Assembly: GCA_963681975.1 (NCBI GenBank)
Contig: OY820613.1
Span: forward strand, 1,054,001-1,118,000
Length of the DNA stretch: 64,000 nucleotides
Reading direction: 5' to 3'
Origin: JANELJ01 sp024511395
Lineage (GTDB): Bacteria > Pseudomonadota > Gammaproteobacteria > GRL18
Both the position numbers and the translations under genes were made by a program. The notes under the pieces were generated by a model, which made no database searches, was not told where the DNA came from, and saw nothing but the letters and a program-made list of their open reading frames with translations. This document shows, in pieces, positions 7,936-15,955 of the stretch. Positions within the stretch are counted from its first letter, which is position 1. Each line of letters begins with the position of its first letter.

Positions 7936-9653
7936 ACTAAAGTTTAGAGCGACGGCTCACCCTTGAGAGTCCTGTTTCGCTCATACGTTCTTTAACAATT
8001 TGTTTGTAACCAGCTGTTTTGAAATTGTTTTTATAACAAATCTTCAAATCGCCTTAAAATATCCGTATCCGGCGGCTGGAATTTTTGGGACTTACTATCC
8101 CACCAGTCCCTGACCCTAACCTGCGAAAAATACCTTATCAATCCCAGTCGTATTCTTCCGGCAGTAATGGGTGTATTCTTTCGCCAGGACGTATTATCAA
8201 TTAAGCGCAATACCGGGTCCGGACATTTAATAGCCCGCAATTGAGGTATAATATACCCCAGAGCAATAATGTGTACCCATCGATGTAACACCTTCCGGGT
8301 TTTCTGCCAGGTCTGTTTCATGCCCCAGTCATTTTTTAACTGATTGAACAAGGGCTCAATCGACCAGCGCTTTTCATAAGCGACAATAATATCCAGACCA
8401 CTTAACTGCATATCTGTTGACAGTAATAGACGTGGTCTTTTTTTCCCTTTAGAGTCCTCAAACTCACACCAGACAAAGCATACCGACTGGCCATTCAGAA
8501 AGCGGGCTTTAGCCTCCGCTGTTCGGTAATTAACCTGCTGTTCACGTCCATACAGGTGTACGGTTTCCTTATTTAAAGGCAGCCGTTTAATTTCTTCTTT
8601 TGTATAACGTGTCCCATATTTTCCGGGTCGTCCCCGGCCGTTAGTTACCGCGATACTGGCTTTAACACCAAATTCATAAGGCTTATGAGCTTTGCCTTTA
8701 CTGATACACTCGACTTCAGGAGCATGCAAACTGTAAAGCTTGTTCTTACTGTGCTGCTCCTGCTCAATCAGTTTCTGAGCCTGTTTTAGAGCTATTTCAA
8801 ACAGAGACTGAATATCAACAGAATAATTGGGCAGTTGTCGTTCAATATCCCGTTTAACACGACCTAAACGGGATTTCAGTTTATTGTTCATTTTCTTCAT
8901 GCGTTTAAATTGTTTTGCATGTGCATAACGACTGGCCATTAGTACATATTGCGGCCCAACCCGATTATAGTTCTGGCGCAGTTTAATACCGTGCTCTTTG
9001 GACAGTTTAACCAGGTTTTCTCTGGCTTTGTTCAGGAGCTTTGAATCGGTTGGAAAAGCGATGTTCTTTTCCTGTACGGTAGTATCTACCGTGACTTTCT
9101 TTAAACTGCCGGGCTTTATGGTTTTACTCTTTAGTCCGGCTTTAATGGTTTCAATCAGTAATTTTTCACTGCCTGATTTACCCGGCCGGTTACGCCATTT
9201 GGTCATGGTCACAGGGTGTATAGGCATTTTATGCTGAAAGTATTCTTCACCACAGAAATACTGCCAGTACGGATTTTCTGTCCAGCCTTTTACTACCTGT
9301 TTATCTGATAAATCATGAAGGTGTTTCAGGTAATGCAATCCTGCAATCAAACGAGTGCGTATGGCAGGAGCACCTTTAGTGGATACAAACAAAGCGCCCC
9401 ATTCTTTATCAGGACTTTCCCAGTCTATGTGTTTTGATAACTTAATCAACTCATGGTTTATGTCCAGCATGTTTTCAAGGCGCATCCTGAACAGGTCTTC
9501 CTGAGGTATTTTTGGCTGTTTCTCTGGCTTCATTCTGGTCTGGAAATTTGCAAGGTAATAAGGCTTTTTTTACCAAAAACCTGCAAATTTAACACCCATA
9601 ATTCGCCAATATTTCCTTATAAATCAATGTGCTATAATTTATTCAGGTCAGAC
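7936..9653 (-). mobile_element. Hybrid of two IS elements (unclassified IS plus IS5-like)
   Basis: Bases from 7936 (ACTAAAGTTTAGAGCGAC) to about 8640 match the fragment at 26946-27541, the end of an unclassified DDE element. Bases from about 8640 to 9653 are the transposase start and outer end of the IS5-like element (9653 corresponds to the terminal C in the other copies). The junction is within a shared GTTAGTTACCGCG stretch. No matching pair of terminal repeats exists, so the hybrid cannot be a standard mobile unit. Only the IS5-like half of the boundary is well defined. Confidence 0.8.
8031..9533 (-). CDS. Chimeric transposase: IS5-like N-terminus fused to another DDE transposase
   Basis: An uninterrupted 500-codon frame. 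Residues 1 to about 297 are nearly identical to the IS5-like transposases here, up to KASIAVTN. From there the sequence is GRGRPGKYGTRYTKEEIKRL and then the C-terminal half of an unrelated DDE transposase (YEKRWSIEPLFNQLKNDWGM, LHRWVHIIALGYIIPQL). The same second half occurs with a frameshift at 27041-27541. The fusion keeps the first Asp (VDTTVQ) of one enzyme, loses its second Asp and Glu motifs, and takes the Glu region of the other. Function is doubtful, although the frame is perfectly kept. Confidence 0.85.
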   Translation of the reverse strand: MKPEKQPKIPQEDLFRMRLENMLDINHELIKLSKHIDWESPDKEWGALFVSTKGAPAIRTRLIAGLHYLKHLHDLSDKQVVKGWTENPYWQYFCGEEYFQHKMPIHPVTMTKWRNRPGKSGSEKLLIETIKAGLKSKTIKPGSLKKVTVDTTVQEKNIAFPTDSKLLNKARENLVKLSKEHGIKLRQNYNRVGPQYVLMASRYAHAKQFKRMKKMNNKLKSRLGRVKRDIERQLPNYSVDIQSLFEIALKQAQKLIEQEQHSKNKLYSLHAPEVECISKGKAHKPYEFGVKASIAVTNGRGRPGKYGTRYTKEEIKRLPLNKETVHLYGREQQVNYRTAEAKARFLNGQSVCFVWCEFEDSKGKKRPRLLLSTDMQLSGLDIIVAYEKRWSIEPLFNQLKNDWGMKQTWQKTRKVLHRWVHIIALGYIIPQLRAIKCPDPVLRLIDNTSWRKNTPITAGRIRLGLIRYFSQVRVRDWWDSKSQKFQPPDTDILRRFEDLL

Positions 9654-9668
9654 TAATTAGCAGGAACA

Positions 9669-11091
9669 CACAGGTATGTCTTTAAGGATTTTATCATTTC
9701 GTTTCAATAGATTACCCATCAGGATGTAACTCCATAATTAGATTCTACACCAAACTAATAAAGTCCAGTAGACTTATCTTGTTTAGGATGAGCTCTGCCA
9801 GCCTTTTCTTTCAGGAAAAAATATGTTCTTTCAAGCACATCCGTTAATTGTTTTCGTTTATGGTTAACAATGGATTCCAATAATGAATACCACCAGTAAA
9901 CGGTTGTTTTGGAGACCGTCAACGTTGACATCTCCATTTGGCAAAATTGTTCTATGCTACTACATATAAATCGTTTCAGAATCGTCGCGATTAAACTGCT
10001 CCAAACCAAAGCTTCCATCAATGCGCAATTACTGGTTTGGAACCCCTGCAAGTTATTATGTGACTTGCACTCTTTAAATAACAACTCAATCTGCCAGCGT
10101 AAGCGGTATAACTGGCTGATTTGTGTTGCTGAAAACTGTTCTGCTTTCAGATTTGCAACCAAAAATGTATGCCTTTTTTCTTTGGGACTCCAGATTGCAA
10201 TCAGCCTTGTTTCTCTGGCATCAATCTCCACAATCATATCAATTAATTGTCGTTTTGGCAGAGATTTTAACAAATCAGACAATGGTTTAGTTCTTTTGTT
10301 AATGACTTGCCCATCTTCTCTGGTGGCTCGGTGAACCGCTATCCTGGAAAGTCTCATTGCACGTAAAATATAATACCCTCCATGGTCATCTGTTTCATTA
10401 ATCAGTTGACCTGAATAGTAGCTACGGTCACCTGATAATAACTGATTTTCCAGTTCATGAATGTCTGGTAACTCTGCTCGTTCTGAAAAGCTATCCGGTG
10501 TCAGTGTACTTTTTTCTATGCCTCCGGTTTTTAAGTCGTAGGTGACATGCAATTCCACGGCTGCCGGACTAATTGCTGTAAATCGCCCGGGATAATTCTT
10601 TTTCAGTGCCTTATGGATAGCAAATGAACTGCCATCCAGGATAAGTAATTTATCAAAACTGGCCAGAACAGGATGATTACATTTCAGTTTTGTATTTACC
10701 CGGTGATTAAAAACTTTATCTGCAATATCTCTCATCAATTGCGCAAATTCAGGTTTTGCTAATTGATTATGAAAGGGCTTATAACGGATATTTTTATTCG
10801 TTAACTGGTTAAAGTAACGATGAATTTCCGAAAAATGCCTTGTCTCTTTATCACCCATAGCCGTAATCATACTCACTATTAGCTAAAAAGGGGGTATCTG
10901 TCTTAATCGTTGGGAAAAACCTATGTTTTTGCCCGGTTTATTAAGTTTCTTTTCACTCAATACGACTTTTAGTTTTTTTGATAATATGGTTCTTTTCATT
11001 TGAAGCTAATTTGATGATAAATAATTGCCTGAATAACAACTGTTTGATCATTAAATTGGCTTCATTTCAACTCCTAAAGATCATACCTATG
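9669..11091 (-). mobile_element. IS4-family element
   Basis: Imperfect inverted repeats bracket the IS4-type transposase gene: AGGTATGTCTTTAAGGA near 9672 and, read inward from the other side, AGGTATGATCTTTAGGA ending near 11091. I could not identify a target duplication, so the outer bases are approximate. The element separates the hybrid IS from the broken mnmC gene and may have removed the 3' half of mnmC. Confidence 0.65.
9755..10876 (-). CDS. IS4-family transposase
   Basis: 373 residues with the IS4 signature Y-(2)-R-(3)-E-(6)-K, seen exactly in YRLRWQIELLFKECK (about residue 280). First catalytic Asp is in LLILDGSSFAIHK and the second in LLSGDRSYYSG. The N-terminus begins within the usual helical domain (RHFSEIHRYFNQLTNKNIRY) and a TAG lies in frame three codons before the GTG start, so the protein is probably slightly shortened at the N-terminus compared with the roughly 400 residues of full IS4 enzymes. 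It may or may not be active. Confidence 0.85.
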   Translation of the reverse strand: MSMITAMGDKETRHFSEIHRYFNQLTNKNIRYKPFHNQLAKPEFAQLMRDIADKVFNHRVNTKLKCNHPVLASFDKLLILDGSSFAIHKALKKNYPGRFTAISPAAVELHVTYDLKTGGIEKSTLTPDSFSERAELPDIHELENQLLSGDRSYYSGQLINETDDHGGYYILRAMRLSRIAVHRATREDGQVINKRTKPLSDLLKSLPKRQLIDMIVEIDARETRLIAIWSPKEKRHTFLVANLKAEQFSATQISQLYRLRWQIELLFKECKSHNNLQGFQTSNCALMEALVWSSLIATILKRFICSSIEQFCQMEMSTLTVSKTTVYWWYSLLESIVNHKRKQLTDVLERTYFFLKEKAGRAHPKQDKSTGLY

Positions 11092-11132
11092 ATACGAAGT
11101 TAAAAAATAGATTAGATTCCAGGAGTCTGAAT

Positions 11133-11905
11133 TTAGGGGCGATATTTTCCTGAAAGGTTCTCTCTTTTCTTTCCCAGGCCGGGAACCTTGTTAATAGTAA
11201 ATCCGGCATCTGTCAGACCTCTTCGCACAAAACCTGCCGAAGTAAACGTGCTTAATGTCGTACCGGGTTTGCTGAGTAGATACAGGCTGGTAAATAAAGC
11301 CTGCTGCCACATATCGGGATTTCTGGCAGGAGCAAAACCGTCCAGATACCAGGCATCAAAAGACTGCTTATGTTCTGGGAACATGATAGACAACTCCTGC
11401 TGTGTATCCCCGCTTATCAGAGTCAGTTTAAATTGCTGTTCAAAGAATGAATGTTCAAAAACAGACTGCTGACTTAAAAAGTCAGGCCATACATCAAGCA
11501 ATGCTCTGCATGGCTCATCCAGTTGCAGCCATTGTTCTGAAAACAGAGTGTATATTCTGCTTAACTGAACTTAACTGAATGGATATTTTTCCACAGCAAT
11601 ATAATCTATCGGCTTTTTGGGTTCAGGTGTTTGCAGTCAGTAATACAGAGTGACCAGAAAATTAAGCCCGGTTCCAAAACCGGTTTCACCAATTTTTATT
11701 GCTGCTGTTTCCTGATGGTCAGTAGACTGGATAAAGCGTTGTGGAAAACCGTTTTGTTTTAAAAAAACATACTCTGTTTCCGCCAGCCCGCCGTCAGTCG
11801 AGAAATAATAATCCTGAAACTGCTCAGAATAGGGTTCTCCGCTGGCAAGCCATTTAATATCTGGTGTATTGGGTATAGTTGCTGTCTGTTGCTGGTTTAA
11901 TAAAA
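11133..11905 (-). pseudogene. mnmC: mnmC pseudogene (tRNA mnm5s2U methyltransferase domain)
   Basis: One reading frame on the minus strand carries the N-terminal methyltransferase domain of MnmC, which finishes 5-methylaminomethyl-2-thiouridine at tRNA position 34. Visible parts are PDIKWLASGEPYSEQFQDYY, TEYVFLKQNGFPQRF, the SAM-binding GETGFGTGLNFL, then FDAWYLDGFAPARNPDMW and TFTSAGFVRRGLTDAGF. Two in-frame stops interrupt it, one after FLVTLYY and one after EKYPFS; near the second a 10-bp stretch (CTTAACTGAA) is tandemly doubled. The frame ends shortly after KKREN, so the C-terminal FAD oxidoreductase domain is lost. No good start codon precedes it. Clearly non-functional. Confidence 0.88.
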
Positions 11906-12060
11906 GTTACAGGCATTATAATCAGGTGTTTCATAATGAAATAGTACTGTTGCAATATAATGTATTGATCAATAAAGAAAAATAAACTTATAATGTTTGT
12001 TTTAGTCTTATGGTATTTATCTATTTTATTTTTAATTTTAGTTAAAGGACAAGTTAAAAC

Positions 12061-12789
12061 ATGAAAAAACTGATATTAGGTGCAGCTATGCTGTTAAGCG
12101 GTTCGGTTCTGGCTTCCGGTGGTCATCACTGGGGCTATGAAGGTGAAAGCGCCCCTACTCACTGGGCACAACTAACCCCGGAATACAGTGCCTGTGCGGG
12201 TAAAAACCAGTCTCCCATTGATTTGCAGGGTTTTATTGAAGCGGAACTGCAGCCTATCGACTTTAATTACAAAAGTGGTGGACATGAGATTCTGAATAAT
12301 GGTCATACTGTCCAGATCAATTATAAAAAGGGCAGCAGTATCACTATTGATAATGATACGTTTAATCTACTGCAGTTTCATTTCCACGCGCCCAGTGAGA
12401 ATATGATCAAGGGTATTTCCTATCCTATGGAAGCCCATCTGGTTCATGCAGATAAAGACGGTAATCTGGCCGTAGTTGCGGTTATGATTGAAGAAGGTGC
12501 TTCCAATCCAGTACTGGAAAGCGCCTGGAAACAACTGCCTGCTCATGCAGGTGATAAAACGGCTTTAAGCGCAGAGCTTGATGTTAATAAAACCCTGCCT
12601 GAAAACAGAGATTACTACCGTTTTAACGGTTCCTTAACCACACCGCCCTGCAGTGAAGGGGTTCGCTGGTTTGTGATGAAAGATACCGTTACGGCATCCA
12701 AAGCACAGATTGATGCTTTTAAGAAAGTCATGCATCATCCTAATAACCGTCCTGTTCAGCCAGTTAATGCCCGTCCGGTTCTGCAGTAA
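12061..12789 (+). CDS. Periplasmic alpha-type carbonic anhydrase
   Basis: 242 residues with a clear signal peptide (MKKLILGAAMLLSGSVLAS). It interconverts CO2 and bicarbonate with zinc. The three zinc histidines are in FHFHAPSEN (about residues 106-108) and EAHLVHAD (about 125-128), and family blocks WGYEGESAPTHWAQL, CAGKNQSPIDL, YRFNGSLTTPPCSEGVRW and NNRPVQPVN are intact. The Cys pair (CAGK and PPCSEG) would form the usual disulfide. AAAGGAC lies ten bases before the start. A stem-loop follows the gene. It is monocistronic, with pseudogenes on both sides. Confidence 0.95.
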   Translation: MKKLILGAAMLLSGSVLASGGHHWGYEGESAPTHWAQLTPEYSACAGKNQSPIDLQGFIEAELQPIDFNYKSGGHEILNNGHTVQINYKKGSSITIDNDTFNLLQFHFHAPSENMIKGISYPMEAHLVHADKDGNLAVVAVMIEEGASNPVLESAWKQLPAHAGDKTALSAELDVNKTLPENRDYYRFNGSLTTPPCSEGVRWFVMKDTVTASKAQIDAFKKVMHHPNNRPVQPVNARPVLQ

Positions 12790-12801
12790 CAGCCTGTACA
12801 A

Positions 12802-12823
12802 GCAGGAAGATATTTCTTCCTGC
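12802..12823 (+). terminator. Stem-loop after the carbonic anhydrase gene
   Basis: GCAGGAAG and CTTCCTGC form a perfect 8-bp stem around a 6-base loop, 13 bases after the stop codon. No clear T-run follows, so termination would be weak or the hairpin may protect the transcript end. Confidence 0.4.
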
Positions 12824-12930
12824 AACTTTCAACTTCAATACATCACCCATAAAAAAATAGATTGTTTGCTAGAAGTCGATTATAATTTTATTAATTACCT
12901 ATCGATAATATAATATAAAAAGAGGTGGGT

Positions 12931-13153
12931 ATGATTTCAGCAAAATTATCCAGTAAATTCCAGTTAGCTATACCTAAAGCAATTAGAGAAACCCTGAATT
13001 TAAAACCAGGATAACGTTTTTCTTTAATTACGATTGGTAATGTAATAGAAATGGTTCCAGTTCAATCTATTAAAGATGCCAGAGGCTCTTTTTCTAATAT
13101 TGGAAGTTTATAATTCTGATGATTATAGAGATCGCCAGGAACGTAGTATATGA
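12931..13153 (+). pseudogene. vapB: AbrB/VapB-type antitoxin, doubly broken
   Basis: A strong Shine-Dalgarno (AGAGGTGGG) precedes ATG at 12931. The protein begins as a SpoVT/AbrB-type DNA-binding antitoxin (MISAKLSSKFQLAIPKAIRE, TLNLKPG), but TAA at 13012-13014 ends it after 27 codons. The same frame continues with RFSLITIGNVIEMVPVQSIK to a second stop at 13111-13113. The expected family tail, SDDYRDRQERSI, is found one base out of frame just after it and ends in TGA at 13151-13153, overlapping the toxin ATG at 13150 in the normal ATGA arrangement. One nonsense change and one single-base shift are therefore needed to explain it. Confidence 0.82.
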
Positions 13154-13527
13154 CCCACTTGGTGGATACCTGCAGCTGGATCGAGTGGCTGACAAATGGG
13201 GTTCTCGCTGATAAATATGAGCCTTATATGCTTGATGTTGAAGCCATTATAGTTCCAACATCCGTACAGTTTGAACTCTATAAATGGGCTTATCGGGTTA
13301 AAGGTAAACAATTAGCCTTGGAAGCCATTGCATTGACTGAGCAAGGGCAAGTGCTTGCTTTAACAACTTCTATTACCTTATTAGCAGCCGATTTATCAGC
13401 ACTGCATAAACTGTCTTTTGCAGATGCTATTATTTATGCCAGTGCTCAAAATGAAACAGCAGAACTGATAACATCTGATGATCATTTCAAAGGTCTGGCA
13501 GGTGTGACTTATTTTAAAAAAGGCTGA
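13150..13527 (+). CDS. vapC: PIN-domain toxin, VapC-like
   Basis: 125 residues with the PIN ribonuclease fold. Acidic metal-binding residues are in place: Asp6 (LVDTCSWIEWL), Glu in SVQFELYKWAY (about residue 42), Asp in LSFADAIIYASA (about 97) and Asp in LITSDDHFKGL. VapC toxins cut RNA, often initiator tRNA, and are restrained by VapB. The start overlaps the end of the antitoxin frame (ATGA). The toxin frame appears undamaged although its antitoxin is broken, so it may be poorly translated, inactive for reasons not visible, or controlled by another antitoxin. Confidence 0.85.
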   Translation: MTHLVDTCSWIEWLTNGVLADKYEPYMLDVEAIIVPTSVQFELYKWAYRVKGKQLALEAIALTEQGQVLALTTSITLLAADLSALHKLSFADAIIYASAQNETAELITSDDHFKGLAGVTYFKKG

Positions 13528-13605
13528 CTATTTGTTTTTGATTGAATTTAGCCCGTCACCCGTCTATGATTGTGTTTTATTTCTCAAACACTTACAGGAA
13601 AAATT

Positions 13606-14115
13606 ATGATAAGTAAGAAAATCAGAAAAGAACTCATTAAACAGCTGAATCATGAATTCTATTCCGCTTATCTATACCTTTCCATGTCTGCCTACTGCAG
13701 CTCAAAAGATTTTAACGGGGCCGCCCACTGGTTTAAACTGCAGTATGAAGAAGAACACCAGCATGCTACCCGTATCTACAATTATCTGATAGAACAGGGC
13801 TGTTCCATTAATCTTGAAGCCATTGATAAGCCGCCCAAAGAATTCGGTACTCTGCTGGATGTTTTTCAGGCCAGTCTGGAGCATGAGCAGTTTATGACCC
13901 GAAATCTGAATGAGCTAAGCAATAAGGCTCTAAAGAAAAAAGATCATGCCAGCTATAATCTTCTGCAGTGGTTCGTCAATGAGCAGGTGGAAGAAGAGTC
14001 CACAGTCATGGAAATTATTGCCAAGTTAAAACTGGTGGATTGGGATGGCTATGGTACGCTGATGATTGATAATGAGTTATCTACCCGTACCCTTGGGACA
14101 CCTTCTGATCTTTAA
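13606..14115 (+). CDS. ftnA: Ferritin (FtnA-type)
   Basis: 169 residues starting at MISKKIRKEL, with AGGA eight bases before the ATG; an upstream ATG at 13570 lacks this. Cytoplasmic 24-mer iron-storage protein with ferroxidase activity. Ferroxidase ligands are recognisable: Glu in LNHEFYSAYLYLSM, the EEEHQHA pair (about residues 49-53) and Glu/Gln in FVNEQVEEES. No heme-binding Met typical of bacterioferritin is apparent. A strong terminator follows at 14127. Confidence 0.95.
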   Translation: MISKKIRKELIKQLNHEFYSAYLYLSMSAYCSSKDFNGAAHWFKLQYEEEHQHATRIYNYLIEQGCSINLEAIDKPPKEFGTLLDVFQASLEHEQFMTRNLNELSNKALKKKDHASYNLLQWFVNEQVEEESTVMEIIAKLKLVDWDGYGTLMIDNELSTRTLGTPSDL

Positions 14116-14126
14116 GTGATACTATT

Positions 14127-14157
14127 TACCCTTCCATGACGTAAGTATGGAAGGGTA
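14127..14157. terminator. Bidirectional rho-independent terminator between ftnA and batD
   Basis: TACCCTTCCAT and ATGGAAGGGTA form a perfect 11-bp stem with a 9-base loop, placed between the convergent ends of ftnA and batD. It can serve both strands. Confidence 0.75.
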
Positions 14158-14176
14158 ATTCAGCTATTGCTGTTCT

Positions 14177-15955
14177 TTACGGATTTAGCTCTACCAATAC
14201 CTGCCCGTCACCATCGTTATTACGTTTATTCTGTTGTGCAATAAAATTCTGCAGAGCTTTTTCCAGTTCCTTACCCTCCCAGTTCTGTTTATGGCTGGAA
14301 TACTTAGATGCCTCAAGGCCGGTGATGGCCCTGATTAAAGCCTGATCATCCGTCTGTTCAATAATGTCCGATAAACCGGCCAGCAAAGGCTGATTAAAGT
14401 AAATTTTTGCCCAATGCACCAGAGCCTCCTGAGTGGCTGTGGGATTGTTTTTCTGGCAGGCGGCATAAACACGCTGTAAATAAGGCTCGTGTGAATCTTT
14501 CTGTACGGGGGCTGTTGCTACGGCTGGTGCAGTCTGTTTTTTTCGGGCAGAAAGCCATAATATCAGTGTTATCTGCCATAACACCAGTAAGCACGTACTG
14601 ACCCAGAACCAAAGGTTTTTAGTAAAATGCGGTTCTTCTGTAATGATTTTTTCAATGGTATTTTCAGTGCGTTCAGGCATTGAATTATCACTTTTTGTGC
14701 TATTGGCAACTGGCTGAACCGGTTGTGGTTTGGTTACCGGTGCAGGTGTAGGTGGTTTGGGAGCCGGCTGAGTCTGCATATCAGGGTTAGGCAGGGCGTT
14801 AAGTGTTCTGGCCGGCAGAATAGCGGTTTCCTGCTTATTGGTTATGGTATTCCACCAGCTGACTTTAATTTCAGGCAGTGTGAATTGGCCGGGATGTAAG
14901 GGGATAATGGCAATGGTGTCTTTGCGGCTGCCGATAACCTTACCGTTAAGCAGCTGGTTATTGAGTTTTTCCTTATCAGGATAGGTTTTATAATCGCTGT
15001 TTGAAGCCATGCTAATGGCCGGAAGCTGAGACCCCAGAAGATTGGTGGCACGGATAATAATATGCCGGGTAATGGCCTCTCCGGCTTTAATGTTACTGGT
15101 GTCTTCCAGAATTTCCGATTCCAGTACCACCGACTCGGCAGGCAGCCAGTATTGACCGGTATAGCTGGATGGAATGGGTTTAACATTAATAGTAACCGGT
15201 TCTGTACGGCTGATCAGTTGACGTCCGGGACGTGAAAACAGGGAAAAACTCTGGCCGATTTCCTTATTACCAGAAAATGTTAGTGATGGAATGGTTAATG
15301 TGCCGCTTTGCTGAGGATAAATAGCATATTGACGTTCTATCACATTGTAACGGTTTTTGCCGATCACCTTAGTATAGTTACTGTCATTACCCAGTTTTTC
15401 AATAACAGCATTGTTCAGTTCCAGATCAGTTAAGGTGGCATTGGCCAGTCGGATACGATGATACAGTTGCACGGTCAGCAGGATCTGTTGCTGTACATAG
15501 ATACTGTCTTCAGTGGATAAGTGCAGCTTTAAAAAAAACTCCTTGCCGTCCAGTGCAGGTGTTGTGGACTGTTTCTGAATGACCAGGGGTATCTGTTTAG
15601 TCTGTTCATTGCCGACCTTGATGGCAGGTATAGTCAGTTCCCCGGTTGATCTAGGTAATAGTGTTATTGTCCAGGTCTTGGTACTGGAAGCATGGCCGTT
15701 AATAAAACTGTAATTCTGGCTCTGACTTTGTCCCATAATCTGGAAATCTTTTTTCAGCACATCCAGATCCGGTGATCCGGAACCGTTTTTGGACTGAATA
15801 TTCAGTGTGATGGTTTCATCAATACCCACTACGGTTCGGTCAGTTGTTGCCCTGACATCGGCCCATAAGGGGGCAGAGAAACTGATCATCAGCAAAATGA
15901 GCATAATATACTGCAATTTAAGACCCATTAATGTATTAAGCGTATTTCTTACCAT
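14177..15955 (-). CDS. batD: BatD-family membrane protein
   Basis: 592 residues: signal peptide (LQYIMLILLMISFSAPLWA), a long periplasmic region of Ig-like repeats (DRTVVGIDETITLNIQ; PDLDVLKKDFQIMGQSQSQN; DLELNNAVIEKLG; GEAITRHIIIRATN), a Pro-rich linker at about 405-430, a membrane helix at about 460-482 and a small cytosolic tail. This is the layout of BatD, linked in Bacteroides to aeration tolerance and in general to MoxR/VWA systems. Its start overlaps the end of the batB/C gene by seven bases, so it is the last gene of the moxR-bat operon. Confidence 0.88.
   Translation of the reverse strand: MVRNTLNTLMGLKLQYIMLILLMISFSAPLWADVRATTDRTVVGIDETITLNIQSKNGSGSPDLDVLKKDFQIMGQSQSQNYSFINGHASSTKTWTITLLPRSTGELTIPAIKVGNEQTKQIPLVIQKQSTTPALDGKEFFLKLHLSTEDSIYVQQQILLTVQLYHRIRLANATLTDLELNNAVIEKLGNDSNYTKVIGKNRYNVIERQYAIYPQQSGTLTIPSLTFSGNKEIGQSFSLFSRPGRQLISRTEPVTINVKPIPSSYTGQYWLPAESVVLESEILEDTSNIKAGEAITRHIIIRATNLLGSQLPAISMASNSDYKTYPDKEKLNNQLLNGKVIGSRKDTIAIIPLHPGQFTLPEIKVSWWNTITNKQETAILPARTLNALPNPDMQTQPAPKPPTPAPVTKPQPVQPVANSTKSDNSMPERTENTIEKIITEEPHFTKNLWFWVSTCLLVLWQITLILWLSARKKQTAPAVATAPVQKDSHEPYLQRVYAACQKNNPTATQEALVHWAKIYFNQPLLAGLSDIIEQTDDQALIRAITGLEASKYSSHKQNWEGKELEKALQNFIAQQNKRNNDGDGQVLVELNP

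Noticed and set aside
9909..10334. 141-codon plus-strand frame inside the IS4 transposase
   Set aside because: Antisense to a conserved transposase with the IS4 signature; no ribosome site or family resemblance.
12931..13153. Programmed recoding in the VapB-like antitoxin
   Set aside because: Two different events would be needed (stop read-through plus frame change) and no slippery sequence or structure is present; mutation is simpler.
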